From the NCBI RefSeq assembly GCF_002043005.1, contig NZ_CP020330.1:1-64000 (forward strand): 64,000 nucleotides of DNA, written 5' to 3'. The notes under the pieces were generated by a model. The model had not been told where the DNA came from. It did not search any database and saw only the letters and a program-made list of their open reading frames with translations. The DNA is from Martelella mediterranea DSM 17316. Lineage in GTDB: Bacteria > Pseudomonadota > Alphaproteobacteria > Rhizobiales > Rhizobiaceae. Positions 8,687 to 17,572 of the stretch are shown in pieces. Within the stretch, counting starts at the first letter, position 1, and every line of letters starts with the position of its first letter. The position numbers and the translations under genes are program-made.

Positions 8687-9676
8687 TCAGACCGTCGTCC
8701 AGCCGCCATCGGCGTTGCCGGCCCGGTAGACGGCATCGATGAAGCGCTGGTTGCGCACCGAATCCTCGACCGTGAAGACCTCTTGCTCAGCACCCATTGC
8801 CGCCCTCGCGAAAGCCTCGACCTCGCGCACATATTGCCGGCTGTCCTGAAAGCGGAAGGCCTGGGTTTCGCTGTGGTTGCGGTTGGAGAGCAGCACGGTT
8901 TCCTCGCCCCAGCGATCGGCATTGAAGGGGGAGACCACCTCGATCAGCCCATCCGTGCCGTGGAAAGCCATGAACTGGCGGCTGGCAAGCTGGGTGGAGA
9001 CATAGAAACTCAGTTCGAAGCCTGGAAATTCCGCCCGCACCGAGGCGTAGATATCCGTTCCGAAGTTTTCGTCATAGCGCACCGTGGCCTGAACGCGCTC
9101 CGGCTCCTTGCCCGTGGCAAAGCGCGTGGTGACGGTCGGATAGACGCCGATATCGGGCAGGCCGCCGCCGCCGAGCTCGGGGATGTTGCGCATATTGGTC
9201 TCGTCGCGCAGGAAATAGGTGAACGCGCCCTGGACGTGGACGAGATCGCCGATCGCGCCTTCCGCAAGCAGCGACCGGACCTTGCGCCAGACCGGCGTGT
9301 AGGTGACCATATAGGCCTCGCTGACCAACACATTGTTGCGGTCGCGCGCGGCAATCACGGGCGCGATGTCATCCGCTTTCAGCGCCAGCGGCTTTTCCAC
9401 CAGCACGTGTTTGCCCGCATCCGCCGCCTTGATCGCCCATTCGACATGCTGTGAGGTCGGCAGCGGGATATAGACGGCATCGATCTCGTCGCTTGCCAAC
9501 ATTTCCTCGTAGGAGCCGAAGGCCTGGGGGGCGCCGAAACGCTCGGCCATCGCCCGCGCGCGGCCGATATCGCGGCTCGCGACCGCCGCCAATATGCAGT
9601 TTTCCGCATCGACGATTGCCGGCACGACCAGCTCGCGGCCAATCTTGGCCGTCGACATAATTCCAAAACGCAGCAT
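8687..9676 (-). CDS. Gfo/Idh/MocA family NAD(P)-dependent oxidoreductase
   Basis: A 329-residue sugar or polyol dehydrogenase-like enzyme. The Rossmann domain (residues 1-120) begins [21 protein letters not shown], with [12 protein letters not shown] and the catalytic-type [10 protein letters not shown] (E-K-P motif, about residues 95-97). The second domain contains [11 protein letters not shown], typical of the glucose-fructose oxidoreductase-like branch. Substrate cannot be read from the sequence. It diverges from an aldo/keto reductase across 138 bp, so the two may share regulation and act on related sugars. Confidence 0.92.
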   Translation of the reverse strand: MLRFGIMSTAKIGRELVVPAIVDAENCILAAVASRDIGRARAMAERFGAPQAFGSYEEMLASDEIDAVYIPLPTSQHVEWAIKAADAGKHVLVEKPLALKADDIAPVIAARDRNNVLVSEAYMVTYTPVWRKVRSLLAEGAIGDLVHVQGAFTYFLRDETNMRNIPELGGGGLPDIGVYPTVTTRFATGKEPERVQATVRYDENFGTDIYASVRAEFPGFELSFYVSTQLASRQFMAFHGTDGLIEVVSPFNADRWGEETVLLSNRNHSETQAFRFQDSRQYVREVEAFARAAMGAEQEVFTVEDSVRNQRFIDAVYRAGNADGGWTTV

Positions 9677-9777
9677 CGGATCTCCTCACCTTTTCGGCGG
9701 CCACCATAAAAACCGCGGCGCGCAAGCGCAAGCATTGCCTCGCACCGTTTGCATTGCATACACTGGACGCTATCTAA

Positions 9778-9793
9778 AACGCGAAATCGCGTT
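9778..9793. promoter_or_regulatory. Small palindrome in a divergent promoter region
   Basis: AACGCG-AAAT-CGCGTT lies between the divergent oxidoreductase (start 9676) and aldo/keto reductase (start 9815), 12 bases before the latter's ribosome site. Its position fits an operator or the 5' hairpin of the aldo/keto reductase mRNA. No regulator gene is adjacent. Confidence 0.4.
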
Positions 9794-9814
9794 CTCAAAC
9801 CGCCGGAGGAAATC

Positions 9815-10765
9815 ATGCATAGAAGAATTCTGGGCCGCACCGACATCGCCATCGCGCCGGTCGTGTTCGGCGGCAACGTCTTCGGATGGACGGCGGACGA
9901 GAAGACCTCATTCGCCCTGCTCGACCGCTTTGTCGATGCCGGCTTCAACGCGATCGACACCGCCGACGTCTATTCGAAATGGGTGGATGGCAATCAGGGT
10001 GGAGAGTCCGAGACCATTATCGGTAACTGGCTGAAGCGCGGCGGCGTCCGGCGCGAGGATGTGGTGATCGTCACCAAGGTCGGCTCCGAAATGGCGCCGG
10101 ACAAGAAGGGCCTCGGCGAGGCCTGGATCACTGAGGCCGTGGAAGACTCGCTGAAGCGGCTGCAGACGGATTATATCGACGTCTATCTTGCCCACTGGCC
10201 GGATGAAAACACCTCCTATGACGAGACGATCGGCGCATTCAGCCGCCTGCGCGAACAGGGCAAGGTGCGCGCCATCGGCGCGTCCAATCTCGATGCCGAA
10301 CAGCTTGGCGAGGCGCTCAAGGTGGCCGAGCATACCGGACGGGCACGCTATGACGTGCTGCAGCCGGAATATAATCTCTACGAACGCTCGTCTTTCGAGG
10401 GCGCGCTGGCCGACCTCTGCGTCGAGCACGATATCGGCGTCATCACCTATTTCAGCCTCGCCTCCGGCTTTCTCACCGGAAAATACAAATCCGCCGATGA
10501 CACCGCGGGAAGCGCGCGCGGCGGCGGGATCGCCAAATATTTCGATGAGCGCGGCCGCCGGATCCTGAAGGCGCTGGAACAGGTGAGCGCGGAGACGGGC
10601 GAACATCCGGCGGCAATCGCCCTTGCCTGGCTGATGACCCGACGCGGCGTCACCGCGCCGATCGCCAGCGCCTCGAAACTGGAGCAGATGGACAGCCTGA
10701 TCCGCGCGCCGCAAATCGAACTTTCGGGCGAGCATCTGCAGATCCTTCAGGAGGCCGGCGAGTGA
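9815..10765 (+). CDS. Aldo/keto reductase
   Basis: A 316-residue NADPH-dependent AKR of the YghZ/aryl-alcohol-dehydrogenase-like type. The catalytic tetrad is visible: Asp and Tyr in AIDTADVYSKW, Lys in VIVTKVGSEM, His in YLAHWPD. The TIM-barrel end APIASASKLEQMDSLI carries the cofactor-binding loop. The frame opens at 9749, but the ATG at 9815 follows GGAGGA (9805-9810) and begins with the family N-terminus MHRRILGRTDIAIAPVVFGG. The GNAT gene starts inside its stop codon (GTGA). Confidence 0.93.
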   Translation: MHRRILGRTDIAIAPVVFGGNVFGWTADEKTSFALLDRFVDAGFNAIDTADVYSKWVDGNQGGESETIIGNWLKRGGVRREDVVIVTKVGSEMAPDKKGLGEAWITEAVEDSLKRLQTDYIDVYLAHWPDENTSYDETIGAFSRLREQGKVRAIGASNLDAEQLGEALKVAEHTGRARYDVLQPEYNLYERSSFEGALADLCVEHDIGVITYFSLASGFLTGKYKSADDTAGSARGGGIAKYFDERGRRILKALEQVSAETGEHPAAIALAWLMTRRGVTAPIASASKLEQMDSLIRAPQIELSGEHLQILQEAGE

Positions 10766-11214
10766 CCGCCCCGGTGATCCGCGATGCCGGGCCCGCCGAT
10801 CGGGACGACTGGCTGAGGCTCTGGCAGGGCTATCTGGAGTTTTACGGCACCGCGCTGGATGACGCGGTGACCGCGATGACCTGGAACCGGATCATCGATC
10901 CGGTGAGCGCCGTCTTCACCCGGCTTGCGTTGGTCGACGACACGGTCGCCGGCTTTGCGACCTGCATCCTGCACCCGCGCACCTGGGCGGTGGAGCCGGC
11001 CTGCTATCTGGAAGACCTGTTCGTGGACCCCGCGAGACGCGGCAGCGGCATCGGACGCGCGCTGATCGATGATCTGATCGCGATCGGCCGCCGCGATGGC
11101 TGGACCAATCTCTACTGGCACACCAATGCCGACAACGCCCAGGCCCGCAGGCTCTATGACAGCTACAACAAGGCCGACGGTTTTGTCCGCTACCGGCTGC
11201 CGCTTCAAAAATAG
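10762..11214 (+). CDS. GNAT family N-acetyltransferase
   Basis: A 150-residue acetyl-CoA-dependent acyltransferase. The acetyl-CoA loop is LEDLFVDPARRGSGIGRALIDDL (R-x-x-G-x-G/A type, about residues 86-106), followed by YWHTNADNAQARRLYDSY, the classical motif B end. It starts at GTG, overlapping the aldo/keto reductase stop as GTGA, so translation is coupled. The acceptor substrate is not predictable. The stop is 3 bases from the convergent upp gene. Confidence 0.9.
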   Translation: MTAPVIRDAGPADRDDWLRLWQGYLEFYGTALDDAVTAMTWNRIIDPVSAVFTRLALVDDTVAGFATCILHPRTWAVEPACYLEDLFVDPARRGSGIGRALIDDLIAIGRRDGWTNLYWHTNADNAQARRLYDSYNKADGFVRYRLPLQK

Positions 11215-11217
11215 CGG

Positions 11218-11847
11218 CTATTTCGTGCCGTACATCCGGTCGCCGGCGTCACCCAGGCCGGGCACGATATAGCCCTTCTCGTTGAGATGGCTGTCGATCG
11301 CGGCGGTGTAGACCGGAACGTCGGGATGGGCCTTGCGGAAATTCTCGATGCCCTCGGGTGCCGCCAGCAGGCAGAGGAAGCGGATATTGGTAACGCCGCG
11401 CTCCTTCAGCCGGTCGATGGCGGCGATCGAGGAATTACCGGTCGCCAGCATCGGATCAACGACGATCACCAGACGCTCGCCGATATCCTCCGGCGCCTTG
11501 AAGAAATATTCGATCGCCTCCAGCGTATCGTGATCGCGATAGACGCCGATATGGGAAACGCGGGCGGACGGAACGAGGTCGAGCATGCCTTCGAGCAACC
11601 CGTTGCCGGCGCGCAGGATCGAGGCGAATACCAGCTTCTTGCCTTCCAGCACCGGCGCTTCCATGGTCGTCATCGGCGTTTCGATGGTTTCCATGGTCAG
11701 TTCGAGATCGCGGGTCACCTCGTAGCAGAGCAGCGTCGAAATCTCCCTGAGCAGCCGCCGGAATCCCGCCGTCGAGGTTTCCTTCTGCCGCATCTTGGTC
11801 AGCTTGTGCTGAACCAGAGGGTGATTGATGACCGTTACGCCGTCCAT
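11218..11847 (-). CDS. upp: Uracil phosphoribosyltransferase
   Basis: Salvages uracil with PRPP to UMP. The 209-residue protein (start ATG 11847, [16 protein letters not shown]) has the standard length; an upstream in-frame ATG at 11871 adds 8 unlikely residues. The PRPP-binding loop is [12 protein letters not shown], and the uracil-binding C-terminus reads [15 protein letters not shown]. It is the last gene of deoB-add-upp, 98 bases after add. A weak GC hairpin near 11917-11932 lies in that gap and may lower or separate its expression. Confidence 0.96.
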   Translation of the reverse strand: MDGVTVINHPLVQHKLTKMRQKETSTAGFRRLLREISTLLCYEVTRDLELTMETIETPMTTMEAPVLEGKKLVFASILRAGNGLLEGMLDLVPSARVSHIGVYRDHDTLEAIEYFFKAPEDIGERLVIVVDPMLATGNSSIAAIDRLKERGVTNIRFLCLLAAPEGIENFRKAHPDVPVYTAAIDSHLNEKGYIVPGLGDAGDRMYGTK

Positions 11848-11945
11848 GGTGTTTTCCCGTCTTTTACGCACTCAAGCTGTTTATGGCGCAAAAGCCTTAC
11901 ATCCGGCAAGCATCGCGCTCGCGAAAGCGCCTAGTTTGCACCGTT

Positions 11946-12908
11946 TCAGCCGGCAAACCGCGAAAGCAGCCGCTCGCGCGTCGGCTCATCGACGAAGGCG
12001 GCCTCGATCGCGGTGCGCGTCATCATGTCGATCTCGTCTGTCGAAAAACCCATCTCGTCGCGGGCCGCCTCGTATTCGCGGGCAAGCGAGGTGTGGAAGA
12101 ATGGCGGATCGTCGGAATTGAGCGTGACCTTTACCCCGGCATCGAACAGGCGGCGCAGCGGATGGGCGGCGAAATCCGGATAGACCGACAGCGCGATATT
12201 GGAGCCGGGACAGACTTCCAGCACCACGCCCTCATCGGCAAGCCGGCGCACCAGATCCGGCTCCTCCACTGCTCTCACGCCATGCCCGATCCTGTCGGGC
12301 CTGACGCGATCGAGCGCGTCGCGCACCGAGAAAGCGCCGCAGACCTCGCCCGCGTGAATGGTGATGCCAAGCCCGCCATCGCGCGCGATGTCGAAGGCGC
12401 GGCCGAAATCGTCAACCCGGCCCATGCGCTCGTCACCGGCCATGTTGAAGCCGGTCAATAGCGGGAAGTCACAGGAAACGGCATAGCGCGCCGCCCCTTC
12501 CACCTGTTCCGGCCCCATATGGCGCTCGCCGATCATCACCATGCGCGCCTCGATGCCGGTCTTGTCGCGCGCGGCCTCGATGCCGGCGGTGATCGCCCGC
12601 ATGTAACCGTCCTTGGAGAGGCCGGCGGCCAGACCCTGCTCCGGCGAGACGAACAGCTCGGCATAGATGGTGTTTTCTGCGGCCAGTTCGATCAGATAAG
12701 CTTCGGCAAGGGCTGCGAAATCCTCCTCGGAGCGGAACACATTCGCAATCGCCGCATAGCAGGCGATGAAGCTCGAAAAATCGTGCCAGAGATAGCGACC
12801 GTCGGCGAGGTAGCGGGACAGATCGATGCCGTATTTCGCGGCAAGGCGCGCCGCCAGGGCCGGCGGCGTGGCGCCTTCGATATGGCAGTGAAGCTCGGCC
12901 TTGATCAC
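11946..12908 (-). CDS. add: Adenosine deaminase
   Basis: Deaminates (deoxy)adenosine to (deoxy)inosine. A 320-residue zinc TIM-barrel enzyme: the HCHIEG motif at the N-terminus gives two metal His, TIHAGEVCG holds the third His and the catalytic Glu region, RIGHGVRA the catalytic His, and LNSDDPPFF the metal Asp. The real start is GTG at 12908, with GGGAGG upstream, overlapping the deoB stop as GTGA; the longer open frame to 13082 is a shadow over deoB. Confidence 0.95.
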   Translation of the reverse strand: MIKAELHCHIEGATPPALAARLAAKYGIDLSRYLADGRYLWHDFSSFIACYAAIANVFRSEEDFAALAEAYLIELAAENTIYAELFVSPEQGLAAGLSKDGYMRAITAGIEAARDKTGIEARMVMIGERHMGPEQVEGAARYAVSCDFPLLTGFNMAGDERMGRVDDFGRAFDIARDGGLGITIHAGEVCGAFSVRDALDRVRPDRIGHGVRAVEEPDLVRRLADEGVVLEVCPGSNIALSVYPDFAAHPLRRLFDAGVKVTLNSDDPPFFHTSLAREYEAARDEMGFSTDEIDMMTRTAIEAAFVDEPTRERLLSRFAG

Positions 12909-14134
12909 AGAAACGACCTCCCGTGCTTGCCCGCCGCAAGACCCAGATGCGCGGCGATGCTCTCCCCGATATCGGCATAGCTGTCGCGCACGCCGAACGA
13001 TCCCGGCCGCAGCCCGGGGCCGAACACCAGCACCGGCACGCGCTCGCGGGTATGGTCGGAGCCGCGCCAGGTGGGATCGCAACCGTGATCGGCGGTCAGC
13101 ACCACGATATCGCCGGGCTTCAGCTTTTCGGCGATATCGGGAATCCGGGCGTCGAAGGCCTCGAGGGCTGCCGCATAGCCCGGCACGTCGCGGCGATGGC
13201 CGTAGAGCATGTCGAAGTCGACGAGATTGGTGAACACGAGATCACCATCGCCCGCTTGCGCGATCGCCTTGAGGCTGGCATCGACCAGCGCCTCGTTGCC
13301 ATCGGCCTTGAAGAGTTGCGTTACGCCCTTGCCGGCGAAGATATCGGAAATCTTGCCGACGGCGAGCACGTTTCGCCCGGCCTCGTTCACCCGGTCGAGC
13401 AGTGTCCTTTCCGGCGGCGCGATCGAGAAATCGCGGCGATTGCCGGTGCGCTTGAAGGTCTCGGCGGTCTCGCCCGTAAACGGGCGGGCGATCACCCGGC
13501 CGATATTGTAGTCATAGGTCAGTTCGCGCACGACCACGCAGAGCTTCATCAGCCGGTCGAGCCCGAAATGATATTCATGGGCCGCGATCTGGAACACGCT
13601 GTCGGTGGAGGTGTAGAAGATCGGCCGCCTTGTCCAGACATGTTCCTGGCCGAACCGCTTGATGATCTCGGTACCCGACGCGTGGCAATTGCCGAGACTG
13701 CCGGAAATGCCGGCCCTGTCATAGATCGCCTCCAGCAGTTCCCGGGGGAAACAATCGGGGCCCTCCGGAAAATAACCCCAGTCGAACATCACCGGCGTGC
13801 CGGCAATCTCCCAGTGGCCCGACGGCGTGTCCTTGCCGCGCGAAACCTCGCTTGCCGCCCCATAGCGGCCGAGAAACCGCTCCGGCCGCGCCATGGCCGC
13901 CGGATAATTGCCGCTTGCAAGCTTGGCCGCCTCGACAAGGCCAAGCGTCGCCATATTGGGAAGTTCCAACGGCCCCGCGCGCAGCCCTGCGCGATCTCCG
14001 AGCCCGGCCGCGCAGAATTCGGCGATATGGCCGAGCGTATCGGCGCCGAGATCGCCATAGGCCTTGGCATCCGGCGCGCCGCCGATGCCGAAGGAATCAA
14101 GAACGTAGATAAAGGCGCGGGCCATGCGGTCCAT
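12905..14134 (-). CDS. deoB: Phosphopentomutase
   Basis: Interconverts (deoxy)ribose 1- and 5-phosphate, linking nucleoside phosphorolysis to central metabolism. The 409-residue alkaline-phosphatase-superfamily protein has [16 protein letters not shown] (metal Asp), KDTPSGHWE (catalytic Thr), [13 protein letters not shown] and [20 protein letters not shown] metal-binding blocks. Two starts compete: ATG 14134 and ATG 14125 (MARAFIYVL), neither with a strong Shine-Dalgarno. It heads deoB-add-upp; deoC and deoA are about 45 kb away in the window. Confidence 0.96.
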   Translation of the reverse strand: MDRMARAFIYVLDSFGIGGAPDAKAYGDLGADTLGHIAEFCAAGLGDRAGLRAGPLELPNMATLGLVEAAKLASGNYPAAMARPERFLGRYGAASEVSRGKDTPSGHWEIAGTPVMFDWGYFPEGPDCFPRELLEAIYDRAGISGSLGNCHASGTEIIKRFGQEHVWTRRPIFYTSTDSVFQIAAHEYHFGLDRLMKLCVVVRELTYDYNIGRVIARPFTGETAETFKRTGNRRDFSIAPPERTLLDRVNEAGRNVLAVGKISDIFAGKGVTQLFKADGNEALVDASLKAIAQAGDGDLVFTNLVDFDMLYGHRRDVPGYAAALEAFDARIPDIAEKLKPGDIVVLTADHGCDPTWRGSDHTRERVPVLVFGPGLRPGSFGVRDSYADIGESIAAHLGLAAGKHGRSFL

Positions 14135-14229
14135 TCCGTGAGATTCGATCAGGCATATCTAGCGCCTGTCTTCCGGCTTGGCAAACGGTCGATCGGGCCG
14201 CTTGGCGCACGACGACGGTGGACGCGAGG

Positions 14230-14255
14230 GGAACAGATCTCGGCCGAATTGCGTT
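14230..14255 (+). promoter_or_regulatory. EcfG-type general stress promoter for the small membrane protein
   Basis: GGAAC (14230-14234), 17 bases, CGTT (14252-14255): an exact match to the alphaproteobacterial EcfG sigma-factor consensus, 51 bases before the ATG at 14306. Confidence 0.75.
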
Positions 14256-14305
14256 TAATCAACCAGTAACCATGTCTTTTAACGTCGCGGGAAGGCAAGC
14301 GCGCC

Positions 14306-14476
14306 ATGATGACAGTCACCGAAGCAGCCAGAGCCAGACCTGTCATGCCGCAAAGATCTGAACGCCGGACCAACGCCATCGGCCACAGCGCGGAATTCGC
14401 CCTGATCGCCGGCGTCGTGCTGGCGGCGATCATCGCCGTCGGCTTCGCGGCTTTCCAGTTTTACTTGGCGATCTGA
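14306..14476 (+). CDS. Small single-span membrane protein, Flp-pilin-like
   Basis: A 56-residue protein: a basic N-terminal half (PQRSERRTNAIGHSAE) followed by one hydrophobic helix, FALIAGVVLAAIIAVGF, and an aromatic tail. The G-HSAEF-ALIAG arrangement recalls type IVb (Flp) prepilins, although the Gly-to-Glu spacing is one residue shorter than usual. GGGAAGG lies about 10 bases upstream of the double ATG. An exact EcfG promoter precedes it, so a stress-induced membrane peptide is at least as likely as a pilin. Its last 16 bases overlap the convergent Stf0 gene. Confidence 0.6.
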   Translation: MMTVTEAARARPVMPQRSERRTNAIGHSAEFALIAGVVLAAIIAVGFAAFQFYLAI

Positions 14477-15222
14477 AGCCGCAACCTTTCCGCCCATTCG
14501 TCATTGACCCGATCGGCGATTTTCCTCACGCCGGGCGAAACCGCATCCGCCGCCTTTCCATCAAGACCGAGCGCCAGCAGCACCGTGCGCAGCGTTTCGC
14601 GCGGGGATCGTGACAATGCGTCGTAATCGAGCCTCAGCGGCGCGATGCCCTCGCGCGAAAACCAGGCTTCCCATTCGCGCTCAAAGCCCGTCATCGTCTC
14701 ATGCCACTTCATCAGCGCGGGTGCATCATAAACCGGCTCGCGAGGCGGCGCGAGGCGTTCCAGTTCGGAGCCATCGGACGCCACATGCCACAGCCCCGTC
14801 TGCTCCGCCTTCACGCAGGAAACCGCCTGGGCGACCTTGTCGGCGCGAGACAGGTAGACGAACAGCGTCCGGCCGAACGCCGCCTCGATGCGCGCCCTGT
14901 CTGAACCGGGGCCGGGATGGAGGACGGCGAGTTTTTCCATGAAATAGTCGGCGCTGCCGCGCTGCATGCGGAGGCCGAACATGCCTGTGTCACCGCTGCC
15001 CTTGGCGATTGCAGCGGCAAACACGCGGGCCAGCGTAGAACGCTCATCCTCGCCATCGATTTCCCCCACGCCATGACTTTTCCGCCATGCGGCGAGCGAC
15101 GGGCGGTGAAAATGGGAATCGGGATTGCCGCTGATGCCGGTGGCGGCGAGCAGCTTGCAAAGCAGCGTACTGCCGCTGCGCGGCGAGGTGCAGATGATGT
15201 AACTATCGTATCGGGCGGTCAT
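14461..15222 (-). CDS. Stf0-family sulfotransferase
   Basis: A 253-residue PAPS-dependent sulfotransferase resembling the mycobacterial trehalose 2-sulfotransferase Stf0. The 5'-phosphosulfate loop SPRSGSTLLCKLL is at residues 13-25, and the 3'-phosphate site lies around LFVYLSRADKVAQAVS. It ends with the helical region DDEWAERL-like. The acceptor, perhaps a surface glycolipid or a trehalose-like sugar, is unknown. It is a single gene; the spacer upstream shows no clear promoter. Confidence 0.85.
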   Translation of the reverse strand: MTARYDSYIICTSPRSGSTLLCKLLAATGISGNPDSHFHRPSLAAWRKSHGVGEIDGEDERSTLARVFAAAIAKGSGDTGMFGLRMQRGSADYFMEKLAVLHPGPGSDRARIEAAFGRTLFVYLSRADKVAQAVSCVKAEQTGLWHVASDGSELERLAPPREPVYDAPALMKWHETMTGFEREWEAWFSREGIAPLRLDYDALSRSPRETLRTVLLALGLDGKAADAVSPGVRKIADRVNDEWAERLRLQIAK

Positions 15223-15337
15223 GGCGGCTGTTTCTCGACGCGTTTAAAACCTCGTCCGGGGCAACCGAAAACGCCCGGTTTCCAGTCCACATACCACGCC
15301 TGAGCCGTGCAACAAACGCCTCATCGGTGACGGCTGT

Positions 15338-16570
15338 TCAGCCTGCGCTGAGCCGTATCAATGCCGCCAGCATCAATTGCGCGCCCTTTTCAATATCCGC
15401 CCAGTCGGAATGTTCGTCCGGCGCGTGGGATATGCCGTTGCGGCTCGGCACGAAGATCATCGCGGAGGGGCAGAGCGCCGTCATGGTCTGCGCGTCGTGG
15501 CCGGCGCCGGAGATCATCCGCCGCGCCGGCAGGTTGAGGCGGCGCGCCTCGGCCTCCAGCATGTCGATCAGTCCGGCATCGAAGGCAACCGGTGCGATGA
15601 AGCTGTTTTCCTCGATCGAGAGCGAAAGTCCGTGTTTGCGTGCCGCCGCGCCGGCCACTTCCCCAAAGCGGGCCTGAAGGCCGCGCATGACCTCCTCCCG
15701 GGCATCGCGGATGATCACGGTGAAGACCGCCTCCCCCGGTATCGTATGCGGATGGTTGGGGACAAGCTCGACCTTGCCGATGGTGATCCGGGCGTCTTTT
15801 GAACCTGAGGCGGCGATCATGTCGGGTATCTGGACGGCGATTTCGGCAAGACCAGCGAAGGCATCGGCGCGCATATCCATCGGCGTGGTGCCGGAGTGGT
15901 TGGCGATGCCGGTAAGCCGGACATGCAGGTTGACGATGCCGGTCGCGCCCTCCGGCAGTCCGATGGCAATCGCTTCCCGCTCCAGCACCGGACCCTGCTC
16001 GATATGCAGTTCCAGAAACGCCCTGACCGAGCCTTTCGGCCGCGCCGATGAGAGGATCGCCTTCGGCTCCAGCCCCTGGGCACGCATGGCATCGGTCAGC
16101 AACACGCCATCGGCATCGGCAGCGCTTTCAAGCCAGTCCCGCGTCACCAGTCCGGCGATCGTCTGCGAGCCGAGCATGCCGCCGAAACGCCCCTCCTCCT
16201 CCGAGGTGGCCGCCACCTCGATGGGGTGGGCCGGGGCAAAACCCGCCTCCTTCATGGCGCGCACGCATTCGAGCGCCACGGCAACGCCGAGCGAACCGTC
16301 GAAAGCGCCGCCGCTCGCCACGGTATCGAGATGGGAGCCGACCATGATCGCGGGCGCATCCGCCGCGCCATAGCGTCCGAACACCGAATTTGCGCCGTCG
16401 CGGCTGACGATCAGGCCATCCGCCTCCATCTCGCGGGCGAACCAGTCGCGCACCGCCATATCGGCATCGCTGAAGCCGGTCCGGTTGAAGCCGCCGTCCT
16501 TGACACGGCCGAAGGCATTGATGCCGTCGAGCAGGGTTTTCAGCCGCTCGCTGTTGATCTCGGGTTCCAT
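15338..16570 (-). CDS. M20 Zn-dependent amidohydrolase (allantoate/N-carbamoyl-amino acid hydrolase type)
   Basis: A 410-residue enzyme of the AllC/HyuC/beta-ureidopropionase branch, which hydrolyses N-carbamoyl amino acids, allantoate or similar amides. Metal ligands are seen in GSHLDTV, FDGSLGV, SEEEGRFGG (catalytic Glu) and ELHIEQGP, with a final His in GISHAPDEHSD. The dimerisation lid sits at about 205-315. The start is ATG 16570 with GGGAGGCGGT just before it; the open frame to 16630 runs through the promoter. Two operator-like motifs upstream match those of the peptide ABC operon, so the enzyme probably acts on the imported substrate. Confidence 0.9.
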   Translation of the reverse strand: MEPEINSERLKTLLDGINAFGRVKDGGFNRTGFSDADMAVRDWFAREMEADGLIVSRDGANSVFGRYGAADAPAIMVGSHLDTVASGGAFDGSLGVAVALECVRAMKEAGFAPAHPIEVAATSEEEGRFGGMLGSQTIAGLVTRDWLESAADADGVLLTDAMRAQGLEPKAILSSARPKGSVRAFLELHIEQGPVLEREAIAIGLPEGATGIVNLHVRLTGIANHSGTTPMDMRADAFAGLAEIAVQIPDMIAASGSKDARITIGKVELVPNHPHTIPGEAVFTVIIRDAREEVMRGLQARFGEVAGAAARKHGLSLSIEENSFIAPVAFDAGLIDMLEAEARRLNLPARRMISGAGHDAQTMTALCPSAMIFVPSRNGISHAPDEHSDWADIEKGAQLMLAALIRLSAG

Positions 16571-16590
16571 ACCGCCTCCCTTGCTGATCA

Positions 16591-16637
16591 ATTCATTATG
16601 ATAAATATAGCTATATCGCAAATTTTTCATAATAAAT
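16591..16637. promoter_or_regulatory. Paired TTWTCATAATWAAT motifs upstream of the M20 hydrolase
   Basis: Two AT-rich near-copies of TTWTCATAATWAAT: one on the minus strand at 16591-16605 (TTTATCATAATGAAT) and one on the plus strand at 16623-16637, with cores about 32 bp apart. The same pair occurs upstream of the ABC transporter at 17495-17540. They are probably operators for the GntR regulator at 23487. Confidence 0.6.
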
Positions 16638-16752
16638 AAGATCGCATGACCGCGATGGCCTCGGAAGCGGTTTTCAGAGACCGACCATCCGGCCCGGCCT
16701 CTTGAGCTCCGCCCCTGCCGGGCATTGTCCGACGGGGCGAAGCCTCAGCAAT

Positions 16753-17289
16753 CTAGAATGCGAGATCGGTGTGGGCGGTATGGAGCATATCGAGATGGGA
16801 GGCGATCAGCGGCACGAGAACGGTGGCAACCGTCTTCTGAACGCCCTGAGGCGATGCGTCATCCACCTCGCGTTTCTGTACCTTGAGAAGCGACTTGTGA
16901 TTGTCGATCTGGTGCTCGATATAGGCAAGGTCGAAGGCGGGCCCCGGATCCATCCTCTTCAGCGTTTCGACCGTCTTCGACAACGTATCCGGGCGCTCCG
17001 GCGTGGAAGCGCCGGTCTTCAGAAGCACGCCCGCAATCGCCTGGGCCTCCTCCGATTCCAGTTCGGCGAACTTGTAGACCACCGGATGGACCGCCTTCTT
17101 GGCGGCCAGCTCGCTGATATCGCAGGAAAACAGATCGAGTTTCAGCGTCTGTTCGGCGTAATCTTCCGGCGGCTCATCCGCCAATGCCGAAGTCGGGGCA
17201 GAAACCGAGGCCAGTGCGGTCATCGCCGCCGTCACGGCTCCGCCGATGAAAATACTGCGGCGGCACAACACGATCGAAGTCATGTTCAT
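16753..17289 (-). CDS. Exported DUF4142-like protein
   Basis: A 178-residue protein with a long signal peptide starting MNMTSIVLCRRSIFIGG (twin Arg, ending STSALADE-like at about residue 38). The mature helical part, with ELAAKKAVHPVVYKFAELES and repeated His/Glu positions, resembles DUF4142, a periplasmic ferritin-like helical-bundle family often linked to stress. Function is unknown. It lies between the hydrolase and the divergent ABC operon but has its own spacer. A TGTGAG-N5-CTCACA palindrome precedes it. Confidence 0.65.
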   Translation of the reverse strand: MNMTSIVLCRRSIFIGGAVTAAMTALASVSAPTSALADEPPEDYAEQTLKLDLFSCDISELAAKKAVHPVVYKFAELESEEAQAIAGVLLKTGASTPERPDTLSKTVETLKRMDPGPAFDLAYIEHQIDNHKSLLKVQKREVDDASPQGVQKTVATVLVPLIASHLDMLHTAHTDLAF

Positions 17290-17318
17290 TGCCTTTCATC
17301 ATCGTCCATCAGCTTTCA

Positions 17319-17335
17319 TGTGAGATCCGCTCACA
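17319..17335. promoter_or_regulatory. 17-bp palindrome TGTGAG-N5-CTCACA
   Basis: A perfect dyad with 6-bp arms, 30 bases before the DUF4142-like start and on the distal side of the ABC operon promoter. It is like a CRP or LacI-type site, but the TGTGA/TCACA spacing is 7 rather than CRP's 6. The cognate regulator is unknown. Confidence 0.4.
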
Positions 17336-17494
17336 GGCACGATCAGAGTGGTTCCGTAGTTGGCAATTTGAAGGCGCAATGCCTTTGTCATGGAATTCCG
17401 GATGGGCGCCACCGCCTGTCAGCCCCGCTGGGCCACCCATTTAAGGTATTGAAAAATATGGGCTTAGCTTGAACGCAACGCTACCACCGCAGGA

Positions 17495-17540
17495 ATTATC
17501 ATAATAAATCCTTGTCAATTACCAATTTTTCATAATTAAT
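17495..17540. promoter_or_regulatory. Paired TTWTCATAATWAAT motifs upstream of the peptide ABC operon
   Basis: Two direct copies on the plus strand (17495-17509 ATTATCATAATAAAT and 17526-17540 TTTTTCATAATTAAT), cores 31 bp apart or three helical turns, ending 32 bases before the binding-protein ATG. They match the hydrolase pair at 16591-16637 and probably bind the same regulator. Confidence 0.6.
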
Positions 17541-17572
17541 TAAGAAAACCACCAACAGAGGAGAACCGATCG

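Noticed and set aside
17319..17335. TGTGAG-N5-CTCACA as a genuine CRP site
   Set aside because: The TGTGA/TCACA half-sites are 7 bases apart instead of 6 and alphaproteobacterial CRP control here is unsupported; retained only as an unassigned palindrome.
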